From NCBI RefSeq assembly GCF_029839275.1, contig NZ_JAOCAH010000011.1:62001-126000 (forward strand): DNA of 64,000 bases, written 5' to 3'. Positions 43,100 through 52,578 of this stretch are shown piece by piece. This stretch comes from Pseudomonas sp. GD03944 (lineage in GTDB: Bacteria; Pseudomonadota; Gammaproteobacteria; Pseudomonadales; Pseudomonadaceae). The position numbers and the translations under genes were made by a program. Numbering within the stretch: the first letter of the stretch is position 1; every line of letters starts with the position of its first letter. A model generated the notes under the pieces. The model saw nothing but the letters and a program-made list of their open reading frames with translations, searched no databases and was not told where the DNA came from.

Positions 43100-44992
43100 T
43101 CAGATGCGGAAGCTGCCCACCAGGTGCTTGAGGCGCACAGCCTGCTGCTCCAGGTCGCCACAGGCGCGCAGGGTGGCCTGCAGGTTCTCCACGCCTTCCT
43201 GGTTGAGGGTGTTGATCTCGATGATGTCCATGTTCAGCGCCTCGATCACCGAGGTCTGTTCTTCGGTGGCCGTGGCGACCGACTGGTTCATGCCATCGAT
43301 CTCGCCGATGCGTGAGGTCACCGTGTCCAGGCGCAGCCCCGCCTGGTTGGCGATTTCCACGCTGTTCTCGCTGTAGCGTTGGCTCTCGGTCATGGTGGTG
43401 ACCGACTCGCGCGAGCCGATCTGCAGCTGCTCGATCATCTTCTCGATTTCCTGCGCCGACTCCTGGGTGCGATGGGCCAGGTTGCGCACCTCGTCGGCGA
43501 CCACCGCGAAGCCGCGCCCGGCTTCACCGGCCCGTGCGGCCTCGATGGCGGCGTTGAGCGCCAGCAGGTTGGTCTGCTGGGAGATGCTCTTGATCACTTC
43601 GAGGATCTGGCCGATGTCCACGGTCTTGCTGTTGAGCATCTCGATCTTGGTGCAGGCGTCGCTGATCTTGCCCGACAGCTCGCTCATCGACTGGATCGCC
43701 TGCTGCACCACACGGCCACCGTCTTCGGCCTGGTGACGGGCATCGGACGCCTGGTTGGAGGCATCGGCTGCGTTGCGGGCGATTTCCTGGGCAGCGGCGC
43801 CGAGCTGGTTGATCGCCGCCGCTACGCTGTTGGTGCGGCTGGCCTGCTCGTCGGAGTTGGTCATCGACGAGTTGGAGGCGTTGACCACCAGCTTGGCCAC
43901 TTCGTTGACGTGGGCGGTGGCCGAAGACACTTCGCGAATCGAGCTGTGGATACGCTCGACGAAGCGGTTGAAGGAACTGGCCAGCGCACCGAACTCGTCG
44001 TTGCTGTGGATGGTCAGCCGCTTGGTCAGATCGCCCTCGCCCTGGGCGATGTCCTCCATGGCCTTGCCCATGGTGTGCAGCGGCTGCATCAGCACACGGA
44101 TCAGCAGGCCGAGCAAGAAGACAGTGGCGATGACTGCCACCAGCGTGGCAACGGCGGCGGACACGCGCGCCTCGTCCAGCATGGCGAAGGCGGAATCCTG
44201 ATCCAGCACCAGGGCGACGTACCAGTTGGCCGAGGGCAGCCCCTGCAGCTGGGTGAAGGCGATGAACTGGGTCTTGCCGTCGACCTCGATCTCGCTGACG
44301 CCCGCCTGCACCCGCGGGGTGTTCTGCGGGTAGAGCTCGCTGATGGGCTTGAGGATGTAGGTGCTGTCCGGGTGCAGCAGCACCTTGCCGTCGGCACTGA
44401 CCAGGAAGGCATGGCCATTGCCCTGGAACTTCAGCGAGTCCAGCAGTTGGGCAATGCTCGCCAGTTCCATGTCAGCCCCCGCCACGCCGACGACCTGGCC
44501 GTTCTGGCGCACGGGCGTCGCGATGGTGATCACCAGCTTCTGCGAGGAGGCGGCGATATAGGGCTCGGTCAGCGCACTGCCCTGGGCATCGCTGGCCAGC
44601 TTGTACCAGCCGCGGGCACGGGGGTCGTAGTCGGCTGGGCGGTTGCCGGCAGGCACCGAGGTCATGGCACCGTCCGCACCACCGAAGTAGGTCAGCTGGA
44701 AGCCTTGCGCATAGACCGGCAGGCCGAGTGCGGCAGCCAGCGGTTGCCCCTGATGGCCATTGGTCGCCAGCTGTTGCGCCAGGGACTCGACCAACTGGAT
44801 GCGGCCATCCAGCCACGTCTTGATGTTGCGTGTGGCCAGGCTGCCGACTTCCTGCAACGAGGCGTGCACATCGTCATTCAGGGTCTGACGCTGGCGGTAG
44901 TCGTTGAACAGCACGAACAGGCTGAAGGCAACGATTGTCACCAGTGAAGCCGCGAGCAGGATCTTCTGGCTGAACTTCAGGTTAGAGAACAT
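43100..44992 (-). CDS. methyl-accepting chemotaxis protein with amino-acid-type dCache sensor
   Basis: A 630-aa chemoreceptor. TM1 is at about 8-30. A periplasmic dCache domain (about 35-270) follows, then TM2 (VATLVAVIATVFLLGLL), HAMP and the signalling domain with its conserved tip (QQTNLLALNAAIEAARAGE). The sensor carries the residues of the amino-acid-binding dCache motif: YDPRARGWY, the later tyrosine in EPY and the aspartate in AGADMEL. An amino acid or related amine is thus the likely ligand. The ATG at 44992 is preferred to a TTG 18 bases upstream. Confidence 0.92.
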   Translation of the reverse strand: MFSNLKFSQKILLAASLVTIVAFSLFVLFNDYRQRQTLNDDVHASLQEVGSLATRNIKTWLDGRIQLVESLAQQLATNGHQGQPLAAALGLPVYAQGFQLTYFGGADGAMTSVPAGNRPADYDPRARGWYKLASDAQGSALTEPYIAASSQKLVITIATPVRQNGQVVGVAGADMELASIAQLLDSLKFQGNGHAFLVSADGKVLLHPDSTYILKPISELYPQNTPRVQAGVSEIEVDGKTQFIAFTQLQGLPSANWYVALVLDQDSAFAMLDEARVSAAVATLVAVIATVFLLGLLIRVLMQPLHTMGKAMEDIAQGEGDLTKRLTIHSNDEFGALASSFNRFVERIHSSIREVSSATAHVNEVAKLVVNASNSSMTNSDEQASRTNSVAAAINQLGAAAQEIARNAADASNQASDARHQAEDGGRVVQQAIQSMSELSGKISDACTKIEMLNSKTVDIGQILEVIKSISQQTNLLALNAAIEAARAGEAGRGFAVVADEVRNLAHRTQESAQEIEKMIEQLQIGSRESVTTMTESQRYSENSVEIANQAGLRLDTVTSRIGEIDGMNQSVATATEEQTSVIEALNMDIIEINTLNQEGVENLQATLRACGDLEQQAVRLKHLVGSFRI

Positions 44993-45519
44993 CGCAAGGT
45001 ACCCATCCAAGATTGCTGGCAGCTATGCCGGTTACCGCACCGGGCACTACCCGGTGGCGGATCAGTCGACCCACGGCCATCACCAGCCCACAGCGCATGC
45101 CCTCAACGCGGCGCGCCGAGGTAATGGGCAAGAGACTGAAGACGCCAGAACCCGCGCCACCCGTATGTGGGCGCCACGAGCCTTTACCGGTTGTGGTGGT
45201 TGTTGTGGTCCGGGATGGGGCGTGTTTAACGTGCGGAAGGAATCTTCCGGCACACGGTAAGAGTAGCGACATTCTGATGTCAGTCAGTGGATGACCGTTA
45301 GACGATTTTGCGGCAAAGATTTGCAGCGTTGAGCCGGTTGGATGATGACGGTGTGGCCGCTCGGATCACGCAGCGCCGGCCGACCTGCCGACAGGCTGGA
45401 GCCAGGGCATACAGTTCTGGGACCGTCACGCCCTGTTCGCCCACCGCTGCGCCTCGGCCGCCCCCAACGAAAACGTGCGCCCGAAGGCGCACGCTGTGTT
45501 CACGCAACCGCTTGCGGGG
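44993..45519. other. long intergenic region between chemoreceptor and lpxR genes
   Basis: About 500 bp with no gene that I can support. On the minus strand near 45340-45370 one frame reads LRDPSGHTVIIQP, which resembles the C-terminal end of a VOC (glyoxalase-fold) protein. No start or upstream half is recognisable, so it may be a decayed gene. The lpxR terminator lies at the right end. Confidence 0.35.
45468..45493 (-). terminator. terminator of the lpxR-like gene
   Basis: On the minus strand CGTGCGCC pairs with GGCGCACG around a TTCG tetraloop and is followed by TTTTCGTT. Confidence 0.8.
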
Positions 45520-46497
45520 TCAGAACCAGGTGGAGAGCGACAGCGAGCCGAACTGGTCGTGCTCGTCCTGGCCGCGGAACTCCTTGGTGCGCCACACGCT
45601 GGCGAACGACACCTGCCACTGGTCCCAGGTCAGCGCCAGGCCGAGCTGGGCATCGCCCACCAGTTCTTCGCGGTCCACCGAGTGGCTGTCGCGGAAGGTG
45701 TTGCCGTCGAGCAGCATGTTGTGGGCCATGTAGCGGCCTTCGAGGTTGGCGAAAACGAACCAGCCAAAGCCGCCATCGGGCGTGAAGTACTGCACGCCGC
45801 TGGTGGTCGGGGTGACCGAGGCCTGGCTGAGGCTGCGCGACAGGCCCTGGCCCAGGCGCACGCCGGCGCCGGTGGAGAGGAAGGTGTAGAGGTTGCCGGC
45901 CGCGCCGCCCACGCTCGGGCCATATTCCATTTCCAGCCCGCCCAGGCGGTTCTGGAACCACCAGCGCTTCTCGTAGCCGACATTGACGAAGGGCTCGTTC
46001 TCCAGCTGGTTGTCCCAGCCTTCGGGGGCATCGCTGCCGGTGAGGCGGTGCACTTCGCGCTGCAGCCGCTCGCCGCCGGCGCCCTGCCCCACCAGGCCGA
46101 CGTCCAGGGTCAGGGTGCTGGTTTCGCGCCGGCCCGTCAGTTGCTCGTTCGCGAACAGCGTGACGCCGCCGAACAGCATGCCCGCATAGGGGCGGTCATC
46201 CTCTTGCAGCGCCTCGCGCTCGATTTCCTCGGGCGTGTACATCTGGTGGCCGAAGCGGTAGGCGGCGTAGGTGAGGTCCTCGCCCGACCAGCCCGGCACG
46301 GCGCCGGCCAGGGAGCGGGTCCAGTGGTCGCCACCCGGTTCGAAGGCCCAGAAGCCTTCCAGGCCGTTGGTGTAGTGGCCGTCGCGGCCACTGGAAATCA
46401 CATCGTTTTCTATCTTGAGGGTGAAGACGTCGGCGTTGGCGGTACCGGCTGTGAGTAATGCAGAAACGAACACCAGAGAGACAACGTTGGCTTTCAT
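45520..46497 (-). CDS. lpxR: outer-membrane lipid A 3'-O-deacylase, LpxR-like (DUF2219)
   Basis: A 325-aa outer-membrane beta-barrel with a signal peptide (residues 1-22, ending GTANA) and a terminal aromatic residue (STWF) typical of Bam substrates. LpxR enzymes remove the 3'-acyloxyacyl group of lipid A. Family motifs are present: KIENDVISSGRDGHYTNG near the start of the mature protein, and EDDRPYAGMLFGG. In characterised LpxR the Asn and Asp of the END motif lie at the active site and both are kept here. Monocistronic with its own terminator. Confidence 0.85.
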   Translation of the reverse strand: MKANVVSLVFVSALLTAGTANADVFTLKIENDVISSGRDGHYTNGLEGFWAFEPGGDHWTRSLAGAVPGWSGEDLTYAAYRFGHQMYTPEEIEREALQEDDRPYAGMLFGGVTLFANEQLTGRRETSTLTLDVGLVGQGAGGERLQREVHRLTGSDAPEGWDNQLENEPFVNVGYEKRWWFQNRLGGLEMEYGPSVGGAAGNLYTFLSTGAGVRLGQGLSRSLSQASVTPTTSGVQYFTPDGGFGWFVFANLEGRYMAHNMLLDGNTFRDSHSVDREELVGDAQLGLALTWDQWQVSFASVWRTKEFRGQDEHDQFGSLSLSTWF

Positions 46498-46701
46498 GCA
46501 GAGCTCCAGAGCGTGTTGTTGTTATGGCTTCCCAAATCGTGGCGAATGGCGCCACAGGCTCAGATAGCGAAACGAAGCGAGCGTTCAAGGAAAATTAGAC
46601 GACTCGTTCTAGTTTTGCGCTGCGGGCACGCACCTGGGGCAGCCCGTGCTCTGGAGAGGCAGGCACCACGGGGGTTGGCGCCTGCCGGAACCGCAACGGC
46701 T

Positions 46702-47466
46702 TTACCCGGCGGTGACGGTCATGCCGCCGTCGGCCATGACCACCGAGCCGACGATGAAGCTGGCCCGCTCGGAGGCCAGGAAGGCCACCACTTCGGCGAT
46801 TTCTTCGGGCCGGGCCGCACGCCCGATGGGCGCGGCCTCGCCGTGCTGGGCGAGAAAGCCCGGGCCGTCCTCGACCACCTCGTTGAGGATGTTGGTCACC
46901 ACGTCGCCCACGCCGATGGCGTTGACCCGGATGCCGTGCTCGATGGCTTCCAGCGCGAGGGTGCGGGTCAGCTGCGCGAGCGCCCCTTTCGACGCGGCGT
47001 ATGCGGCGATGGTCGGGAAGGCGAAGTAGGACGCATAGGAGGCGATGTTGACGATGGCGCCAGACCGGTTGGGCATCATCGCCTTGAGCGCCTCGCGGGC
47101 GTGCAGGAACGCCGCCGTGGCGTTGACCGCCTGGATGCGCTCCCAGTCGTCGCGGCTCATGTCGATGACCGCTTTGTTGATGATGATCCCGGCATTGTTC
47201 ACCAGGATATCCAGGCGGCCGAAGCGTTCGACGGCCAGTGCCACGGCGCGCTCGGCGGCGCCGTCCTGGGTGATGTCCGCCACCAGGGCGACCAGCCCCG
47301 GGCGTTCCAGGTCCTGCACGGCCGGGTCAAGGTCCTCGGCGATGACCTGCGCGCCGCGTGCGTGCAGCAACAAGGCGATCGCTTTGCCGATACCGCTGGC
47401 GGCGCCGGTGACCAGGGCGACCTTGCCGTCGACTTCCTGCTGGGGGGCGTTGGTGATGGTAGTCAT
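46702..47466 (-). CDS. short-chain dehydrogenase/reductase
   Basis: A 254-aa classical SDR. The nucleotide motif is VTGAASGIGKA, the structural motif NNAG, and the catalytic YxxxK is YAASK. The C-terminal AFLASERASFIVGSVVMADGG is typical. The ATG at 47466 follows GGAGGA. It is divergent from an AraC regulator 245 bp away that may control it. The substrate is unknown. Confidence 0.88.
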   Translation of the reverse strand: MTTITNAPQQEVDGKVALVTGAASGIGKAIALLLHARGAQVIAEDLDPAVQDLERPGLVALVADITQDGAAERAVALAVERFGRLDILVNNAGIIINKAVIDMSRDDWERIQAVNATAAFLHAREALKAMMPNRSGAIVNIASYASYFAFPTIAAYAASKGALAQLTRTLALEAIEHGIRVNAIGVGDVVTNILNEVVEDGPGFLAQHGEAAPIGRAARPEEIAEVVAFLASERASFIVGSVVMADGGMTVTAG

Positions 47467-47711
47467 GGGTGTTCCTCCGGGTAAGCGCGCCAAGACGCGA
47501 CGGGCGGTGCGCCTTGGCGCCGCAGTGAGTGACACCTTCACTGTCTCTGGATTGCGCTGGGCGGGCTTTCGGGGTTTTGCCCGGGCTGTCGGGGTTTTGC
47601 GCCGAATCGCCGCATGGCGCACGGGGGGCTGCGCGGTGGGCGCCGCCGCAGCACTGTGCTATTGATCAGGCGTCACGCCCGCGCCGAGGCGCCTTGCAGG
47701 GGGATACTGCG

Positions 47712-48644
47712 GTGAGTTCAAGCGACATCGATCAGCCGATCGCGAGGCAGGCGCTGCGTGTCGACGCGGCGTCCATGGGCCGTTACCTGCCGGCCGAACC
47801 CGGCGATGGGCCGATACAGGCGCCGGTGCAGGACGTGCTCATGCAGCGCTTCACTCACCACACCGTGACCGAGCCGATCACCGTGCCGGCCGTGGTGGAA
47901 CCCCTGCTGGTGTTGGTGGTGGCCGGTGCCGCCACGGTCGAGGAGCGCCTGCCGGGTGGCGCCTGGGAAGCGGCCCAGGTCAAGGCCGGCGACTTTTACC
48001 TGACCCATTCCAGCGTGCCCTACGAGATGCGCTGGCAGACGCTGCACGGCGACAGCTTTGAGGTGGTGCACCTGTACCTGGGTCTGCCGCTGATCGAGGA
48101 GGCCGTGCAGGAGGTACTGGGCAAACCCGGCGACGCCGTGCGTTTTCGTGACGTGTCGGGCGCACGTGATGAGCGGGTCCGATGCCTGCTCGAGCCGTTG
48201 TGTGACGAGCTGTCCACTCGCCAGCCGCCAAGCCAGCTGTACGTGCGGGGCCTGGCCCAGGCACTGGCGGTGCACCTGGTGCGCACCTACGCCGATGCGC
48301 TGGACAGCGGCCGGCGCAGCAATGCCCTGCAGGCCTACAAGCTGCGGCAGGTCATCGAAGTGATGAACGCCCGTCTGGGCGAGCCCTTCAGCCTGCCGCA
48401 GCTGGCTCAGGTGGCCGGCCTCAGCGTCTATCACTTCAGCCGCCTGTTCAAACGCGCCACCGGTCTCTCGCCGTCACAGTATTTCATCCGCCTGCGCATG
48501 GCCCGCGCTCGCCAGCTGCTGACCGAAACACCGCGCAGCATCATCGACATTGGCCTGGAAGTGGGCTATTCGAGCCCGAGCCATTTCTCCCAGGTGTTCC
48601 GCCGCGAAACGGACGTGGCACCGAGCGCCTATCGCCAGGCCTGA
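47712..48644 (+). CDS. AraC-family transcriptional regulator
   Basis: A 310-aa regulator. The N-terminal part is a cupin-like ligand domain and the C-terminal 100 residues carry the two AraC helix-turn-helix motifs (FSLPQLAQVAGLSVYHFSRLF; DIGLEVGYSSPSHFSQVFRR). GTG at 47712 is chosen because GGGGGA precedes it and the frame upstream is compositionally different. The divergent SDR gene is the likely target. Confidence 0.87.
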   Translation: MSSSDIDQPIARQALRVDAASMGRYLPAEPGDGPIQAPVQDVLMQRFTHHTVTEPITVPAVVEPLLVLVVAGAATVEERLPGGAWEAAQVKAGDFYLTHSSVPYEMRWQTLHGDSFEVVHLYLGLPLIEEAVQEVLGKPGDAVRFRDVSGARDERVRCLLEPLCDELSTRQPPSQLYVRGLAQALAVHLVRTYADALDSGRRSNALQAYKLRQVIEVMNARLGEPFSLPQLAQVAGLSVYHFSRLFKRATGLSPSQYFIRLRMARARQLLTETPRSIIDIGLEVGYSSPSHFSQVFRRETDVAPSAYRQA

Positions 48645-48768
48645 CCGTGCCCCTGTCGCGGTCGGCAGCCGCCAGGTATCGAAAAACTCGAACTCCCGAG
48701 CTCGCACCGCCTCCACTGTTCAACGGCGTTCGCGCCCGAATCACACGCACCAGCGGGGGCATGGGTGG

Positions 48769-49581
48769 ATGCACAACCTCAGGATCGCCACGTTCAACAT
48801 CAATGGCATGAACGCCAGGCTGCCGAACCTGTTGCAGTGGCTGGAACGAGAAAAACCCGATGTCGTGTGCCTGCAGGAGCTGAAAGCACGGGACAGCGCC
48901 TTCCCCGCCCGCGAGCTGGAAGCTGCCGGCTACGGCACCTTGCACCTGGGGCAGGCCTCCTGGAACGGCGTCGCCATCCTGGCACGCGACGCGCAGCCGC
49001 TGGAGATCCGCCGGGGGCTGCCCGGCGCCGAGGGTGACACCCAGGCGCGCTACCTGGAGGCCGCGGCCCATGGGCTGATTGTCGCCACGCTGTACCTGCC
49101 CAACGGCAACCCACAGCCGGGCCCGAAATTCGAGTACAAGCTGGCCTGGTTCGAGTGGCTGATCGCCCATGCCGGACAACTGGTCGCCAGCGAACATCCC
49201 GTGGTGCTGGCCGGTGACTTCAATGTGGTGCCCACCGACCTGGACATCTACAACCCGCAGTCATGGCGCAAGGATGCGCTGCTGCAACCCGAGAGCCGTG
49301 AATGCTTCGAGCGGTTGCTGGCCCAGGGCTGGATCGACGCGCTGCGCCACCTGTACCCCGAGGAGCGGGTCTACACCTTCTGGGATTATTTTCGCCAGCA
49401 CTGGCAGCGCAACGCCGGCCTGCGCATCGATCACCTGCTGCTCAACCCGACGGTGGCGCCCTATCTCGAGCGGGCAGGCGTGGATGCCTGGGTGCGCAAC
49501 GAAGCACACCCCAGCGACCACGCCCCGGTGTGGATTCAACTGGGCACGCGCAAACGCGCCCGCAAGCGGCCTTCTGCGTGA
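48769..49581 (+). CDS. xthA: exodeoxyribonuclease III homologue
   Basis: A 270-aa endonuclease/exonuclease/phosphatase-fold enzyme of the ExoIII/AP endonuclease type, acting in base excision repair. Key motifs are RIATFNINGMNAR, CLQELKA (metal-binding Glu), LAGDFNVVPTDLDIYNP, RIDHLL and the catalytic SDHAPVW. The ATG at 48769 opens the family N-terminus; the frame is open further upstream without similarity. Pseudomonads have several such proteins and this may be a paralogue rather than the main XthA. Confidence 0.88.
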   Translation: MHNLRIATFNINGMNARLPNLLQWLEREKPDVVCLQELKARDSAFPARELEAAGYGTLHLGQASWNGVAILARDAQPLEIRRGLPGAEGDTQARYLEAAAHGLIVATLYLPNGNPQPGPKFEYKLAWFEWLIAHAGQLVASEHPVVLAGDFNVVPTDLDIYNPQSWRKDALLQPESRECFERLLAQGWIDALRHLYPEERVYTFWDYFRQHWQRNAGLRIDHLLLNPTVAPYLERAGVDAWVRNEAHPSDHAPVWIQLGTRKRARKRPSA

Positions 49582-49772
49582 CAGCAGGTAAATGGGGACA
49601 GGAGATAAGGTGTGAACAGATGGTGCAGCTTCGTGCCGCAGAAGCGCGCCCGTGAACAGGCGCTGCCCACGAGAAAGCGCTCAGCAGCGCAGGAGCGCTC
49701 GGGCGGCACGCGCGGCCGGGGAAAACGGATCCGATCCGCCCTCCCCGCAGGCGCCTTTACCGCGTTATCGCA

Positions 49773-49859
49773 TCAGAAAATCAGCGAGAAGAAACCGATC
49801 ACGACCAGCAGGCCAATCAAAAAGATGATGCCGACGGTGCTGCCTAGAAATTTCAACAT
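49773..49859 (-). CDS. 28-aa single-pass membrane mini-protein
   Basis: The gene begins MLKFLGSTVGIIFLIG and ends in FFSLIF after 28 codons. It is nearly all one hydrophobic helix (about residues 6-28). TAAGGAGAG lies nine bases before the ATG, an excellent ribosome site. It is likely an inner-membrane mini-protein of the kind now known in many bacteria. No function can be assigned. Confidence 0.7.
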   Translation of the reverse strand: MLKFLGSTVGIIFLIGLLVVIGFFSLIF

Positions 49860-50059
49860 GGGAGTCTCTCCTTAGAGCAGTGCGTTCCCTGTTTCTGACT
49901 GGCCCCCTGGCGCATCGTTCACCTTTTTGCGGCCGGCGCCCTGCCCGGTACTGGCGCGGTAGAAGGGCTCATTCGGCCTGGGGTTCAGCGGCGCTCAGCA
50001 GTTTCCAGTACTGCTGCATCATCGGCGTATGCAGCAATAACCAGCTGGCTGTTGGGTGC

Positions 50060-50755
50060 TCAGGCCAGCAGCTCGGTGATCCACCGGGCTTCCTGGGCGA
50101 GCTCTTGCACTTTCTCTTCGGGGACCGCGTGCCGCGCCTTGGCGAAGCTGGCGAGGGTGCGCTGCTTGAGGCGCAGGCGGCGCTGCCACTTGGTGACGAA
50201 GGCCTGGCTGCGCTGCTGCAACTGCAGGGGGCCGAAGTAGAGTTCTTCGGCGGTGTAGGTCACCGGGCCGATGCGCTCGGCGACGATGATTTCGTAGTCG
50301 AAGCGGTTCTCGCGCAGCACTTCCTCGCAGAGGATGCGGTAGCCGTTGTCCATCAGCCACTGGCGCAGCGGCTGCTCGCCGCCGTTGGGCTGCAGGACCA
50401 GGCGTTCCGCGCCGCTCAGGCGTGCCTTGCCGCTGTCGAGGATGTCGCGGATCTTCTCGCCACCCATGCCGCAAAGGCTGATCGCGGTGATGCCGTCTTC
50501 CGGCTCGATGGCCGCCAAACCATCAGCCAGGCGCACGGTGATACGTGGGCCCAGGTCGTTCTCGCGCACGGTGCGCTCGGCGGCGTGAAACGGCGTGCGG
50601 GCCACCTCGCCGGCTACCGCCGATTCGATGATGCCGCGCTTCATCAGCGCCACCGGCAGGTAGGCGTGATCCGAGCCGATATCGGCCAGCCGCGCGCCGG
50701 CCGGCACATGGGCGGCCACGCGTTCCAGGCGTCTGGACAAAGTCTGTTCGTTCAA
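50060..50755 (-). CDS. TrmK-like tRNA (adenine-N1)-methyltransferase
   Basis: A 231-aa Rossmann-fold methyltransferase of the TrmK/DUF633 family. SAM-binding motif I is LADIGSDHAYLPVAL. The characteristic SLCGMGGEKIRDIL motif and the C-terminal coiled-coil region (FVTKWQRRLRLKQRTLASF) are present. TrmK in Gram-positives methylates A22 of tRNA; the role in pseudomonads is presumed similar. Monocistronic. Confidence 0.85.
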   Translation of the reverse strand: MNEQTLSRRLERVAAHVPAGARLADIGSDHAYLPVALMKRGIIESAVAGEVARTPFHAAERTVRENDLGPRITVRLADGLAAIEPEDGITAISLCGMGGEKIRDILDSGKARLSGAERLVLQPNGGEQPLRQWLMDNGYRILCEEVLRENRFDYEIIVAERIGPVTYTAEELYFGPLQLQQRSQAFVTKWQRRLRLKQRTLASFAKARHAVPEEKVQELAQEARWITELLA

Positions 50756-51088
50756 CGGCGGTCTCTTCGGGGCATGTCAGCCAGGTCGGCGCGCGATTCT
50801 GCCGAGCGTGGCGGCCCATGGCAAATGCACGCGACCAGTCGCCCGCCTCGATTGCTACCCCTGGGCGGCACATCGCGCCCTGGGTGCCGGGTGGGCGAGC
50901 CCTTCGTGCCGGCACCAACATCCGCAAGGATCAACGACCTGATCATTGGGTCGCCTGCCTCGATACCCATGTATAGCTGTCGGGCCCGCGCCATCGAGCA
51001 GCACACTCGTGGCCTCGGTGATCCGTCGCTCTCGTGCCGAAAGCGCCCGTCGCCAGAGATTCTTGGCCCACGCCGCAGGAGAGCCACC

Positions 51089-52057
51089 ATGACCACACAC
51101 CTGACCATCCCCGCCACCGCCACGGCGACTCAACCCACCCGCACCAGCCCGCGTGCGCCGGGCATCAGCCAGCTGAACACCACCGACGACCTGGTGCCAT
51201 CGCGCTACGCCCTGCGGGTCGGCGACATCGACGTGCTGGTGATCAGCGACGGGGTATTGCCGCTGCCGACCGAGACCATGTCCATCAACGCCGACCCGGC
51301 TGACCGGGCGGCCTGGTTCAAGGACATGTTCCTCGGCCCGGACATGTACGACTGGGCGCTGAACGTGCTGGTGGTGCGCAGCGGCGAGCAGACCATCCTG
51401 GTCGACGCCGGGCTGGGCGGGCAATTCCCGGGCTTCCCGCGTGCGGGGCAATTTCCCAAGCGCCTGGAAGCGGCCGGCATCGCCCTGTCGGCCGTGACCG
51501 ACGTGATCATCACCCACATGCACATGGACCACATCGGCGGGCTGCTCGTCGAGGACGTGAAAAACCGGCTGAGCCCGGACGTGCGCATCCATGTGTCGGC
51601 CACCGAGGTGGCGTTCTGGGCATCGCCCGACTTCGACAACACCTCCATGCCGTCGCCGGTGCCGGACGTGTTGCGCGCCACGGCCAACCAGTTCCTCAAG
51701 GCGTACCAGGGCAACATCCGGCTGTTCGACGACGCCTGTGAAGTGGCGCCCGGCGTAGTCGCCAAGCTCACCGGTGGCCATACCCCGGGACATTGCGTGG
51801 TGTACGTGGACTCCGGCAACGAGCGCCTGACCTTCGCCGGCGACGCCCTGTTCCCGGTCGCCTTCGAACACCCCGAATGGCACAACGGCTTCGAACATGA
51901 CCCGGAAGAATCGGTGCGTGTGCGCGTACGCCTGATGCAGGAGGCTGCCGCCAGCGGTGAACTGTTCGTCGCCACCCACCTGCCCTTCCCCTCCGTCGGC
52001 CGCGTGGCCCTGGACGGCGATGCATTCCGCTGGGTCGCGGCGTTCTGGGATTATTGA
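51089..52057 (+). CDS. metallo-beta-lactamase-fold hydrolase
   Basis: A 322-aa MBL-fold enzyme. The metal motif is THMHMDHIGG, followed by GGHTPGH, FAGDALF and the last metal histidine in ATHLPFPSVG. The first 35 residues are Thr/Pro/Ala-rich and look like a flexible leader, not a classical signal. The layout resembles the methyl parathion hydrolase and lactonase-like subgroup, so an ester, lactone or organophosphate substrate is possible. The ATG at 51089 follows CAGGAGAG. Confidence 0.82.
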   Translation: MTTHLTIPATATATQPTRTSPRAPGISQLNTTDDLVPSRYALRVGDIDVLVISDGVLPLPTETMSINADPADRAAWFKDMFLGPDMYDWALNVLVVRSGEQTILVDAGLGGQFPGFPRAGQFPKRLEAAGIALSAVTDVIITHMHMDHIGGLLVEDVKNRLSPDVRIHVSATEVAFWASPDFDNTSMPSPVPDVLRATANQFLKAYQGNIRLFDDACEVAPGVVAKLTGGHTPGHCVVYVDSGNERLTFAGDALFPVAFEHPEWHNGFEHDPEESVRVRVRLMQEAAASGELFVATHLPFPSVGRVALDGDAFRWVAAFWDY

Positions 52058-52076
52058 GTGCGGGCTGGGTCGCGCT

Positions 52077-52209
52077 GATCGTTCCTACGCGCTGCGTGGG
52101 AATGCAGCCCCGGACGCTCTGCGTCCGCTACGGAATGTCGGTTGCCAGATCTACTGCTGGTGACGCGGAGCGTCACGGGATTCGGGCTCCCACGCGGAGC
52201 GTGGGAACC
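52077..52209. repeat. composite double-palindrome repeat, copy 3 (inverted pair)
   Basis: A forward unit (GATCGTTCCTACGC.., GGACGCTCTGCGTCC) and, after about 25 bp, an inverted unit (TGACGCGGAGCGTCA, CCCACGCGGAGCGTGGG). The head-to-head pair could form a large hairpin, as BIME-type repeats do. Confidence 0.85.
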
Positions 52210-52221
52210 ACCAAGGTCGAC

Positions 52222-52578
52222 TCACACCTGCCTGTTCCACTGGCCGATGTGCTTCATCGTGGTATCCAGCAGAAACCACAGCGACAGCGGTACCGCAACG
52301 AACATGAACGGTATGGACAGGAAGAGGCCATGCCCGACCAGGGCGATAACCTCCGCACCACCGGCCAGGCAGGCATGGACGTTCTTCGCGCCGCCCTGGC
52401 AGCCGAAGTAGTCGTAGGCCACGATCCCCAGCCACCAGCCCGCGCCGGTATAAACGACAGGCACCAGGGCCAGCAGGTATCGGCCCCACCAGCCCATCTG
52501 CTGCCCGCGCCACACCAGGAACGCGGGTGCCGCGAACAGGCCTAGCCCCAGGGTCAGAAAAAGCAGCAGCTCCAGCAT
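52222..52578 (-). CDS. small inner-membrane protein, unknown
   Basis: A 118-aa protein with about three to four hydrophobic helices (LELLLFLTLGLGLFAAPAFL, RYLLALVPVVYTGAGWWLG, GAEVIALVGHGLFLSIPFMF and VAVPLSLWFLL). Two cysteines (GCQGG, HACLAG) lie between helices 2 and 3. No family recognised. It lies between two clusters of palindromic repeats and its start at 52578 opens the first helix. Confidence 0.6.
   Translation of the reverse strand: MLELLLFLTLGLGLFAAPAFLVWRGQQMGWWGRYLLALVPVVYTGAGWWLGIVAYDYFGCQGGAKNVHACLAGGAEVIALVGHGLFLSIPFMFVAVPLSLWFLLDTTMKHIGQWNRQV

Noticed and set aside
45308..45785. Overlapping plus-strand frames between the chemoreceptor and lpxR genes
   Set aside because: They run through the lpxR terminator and antisense to lpxR and show no domain or ribosome site.
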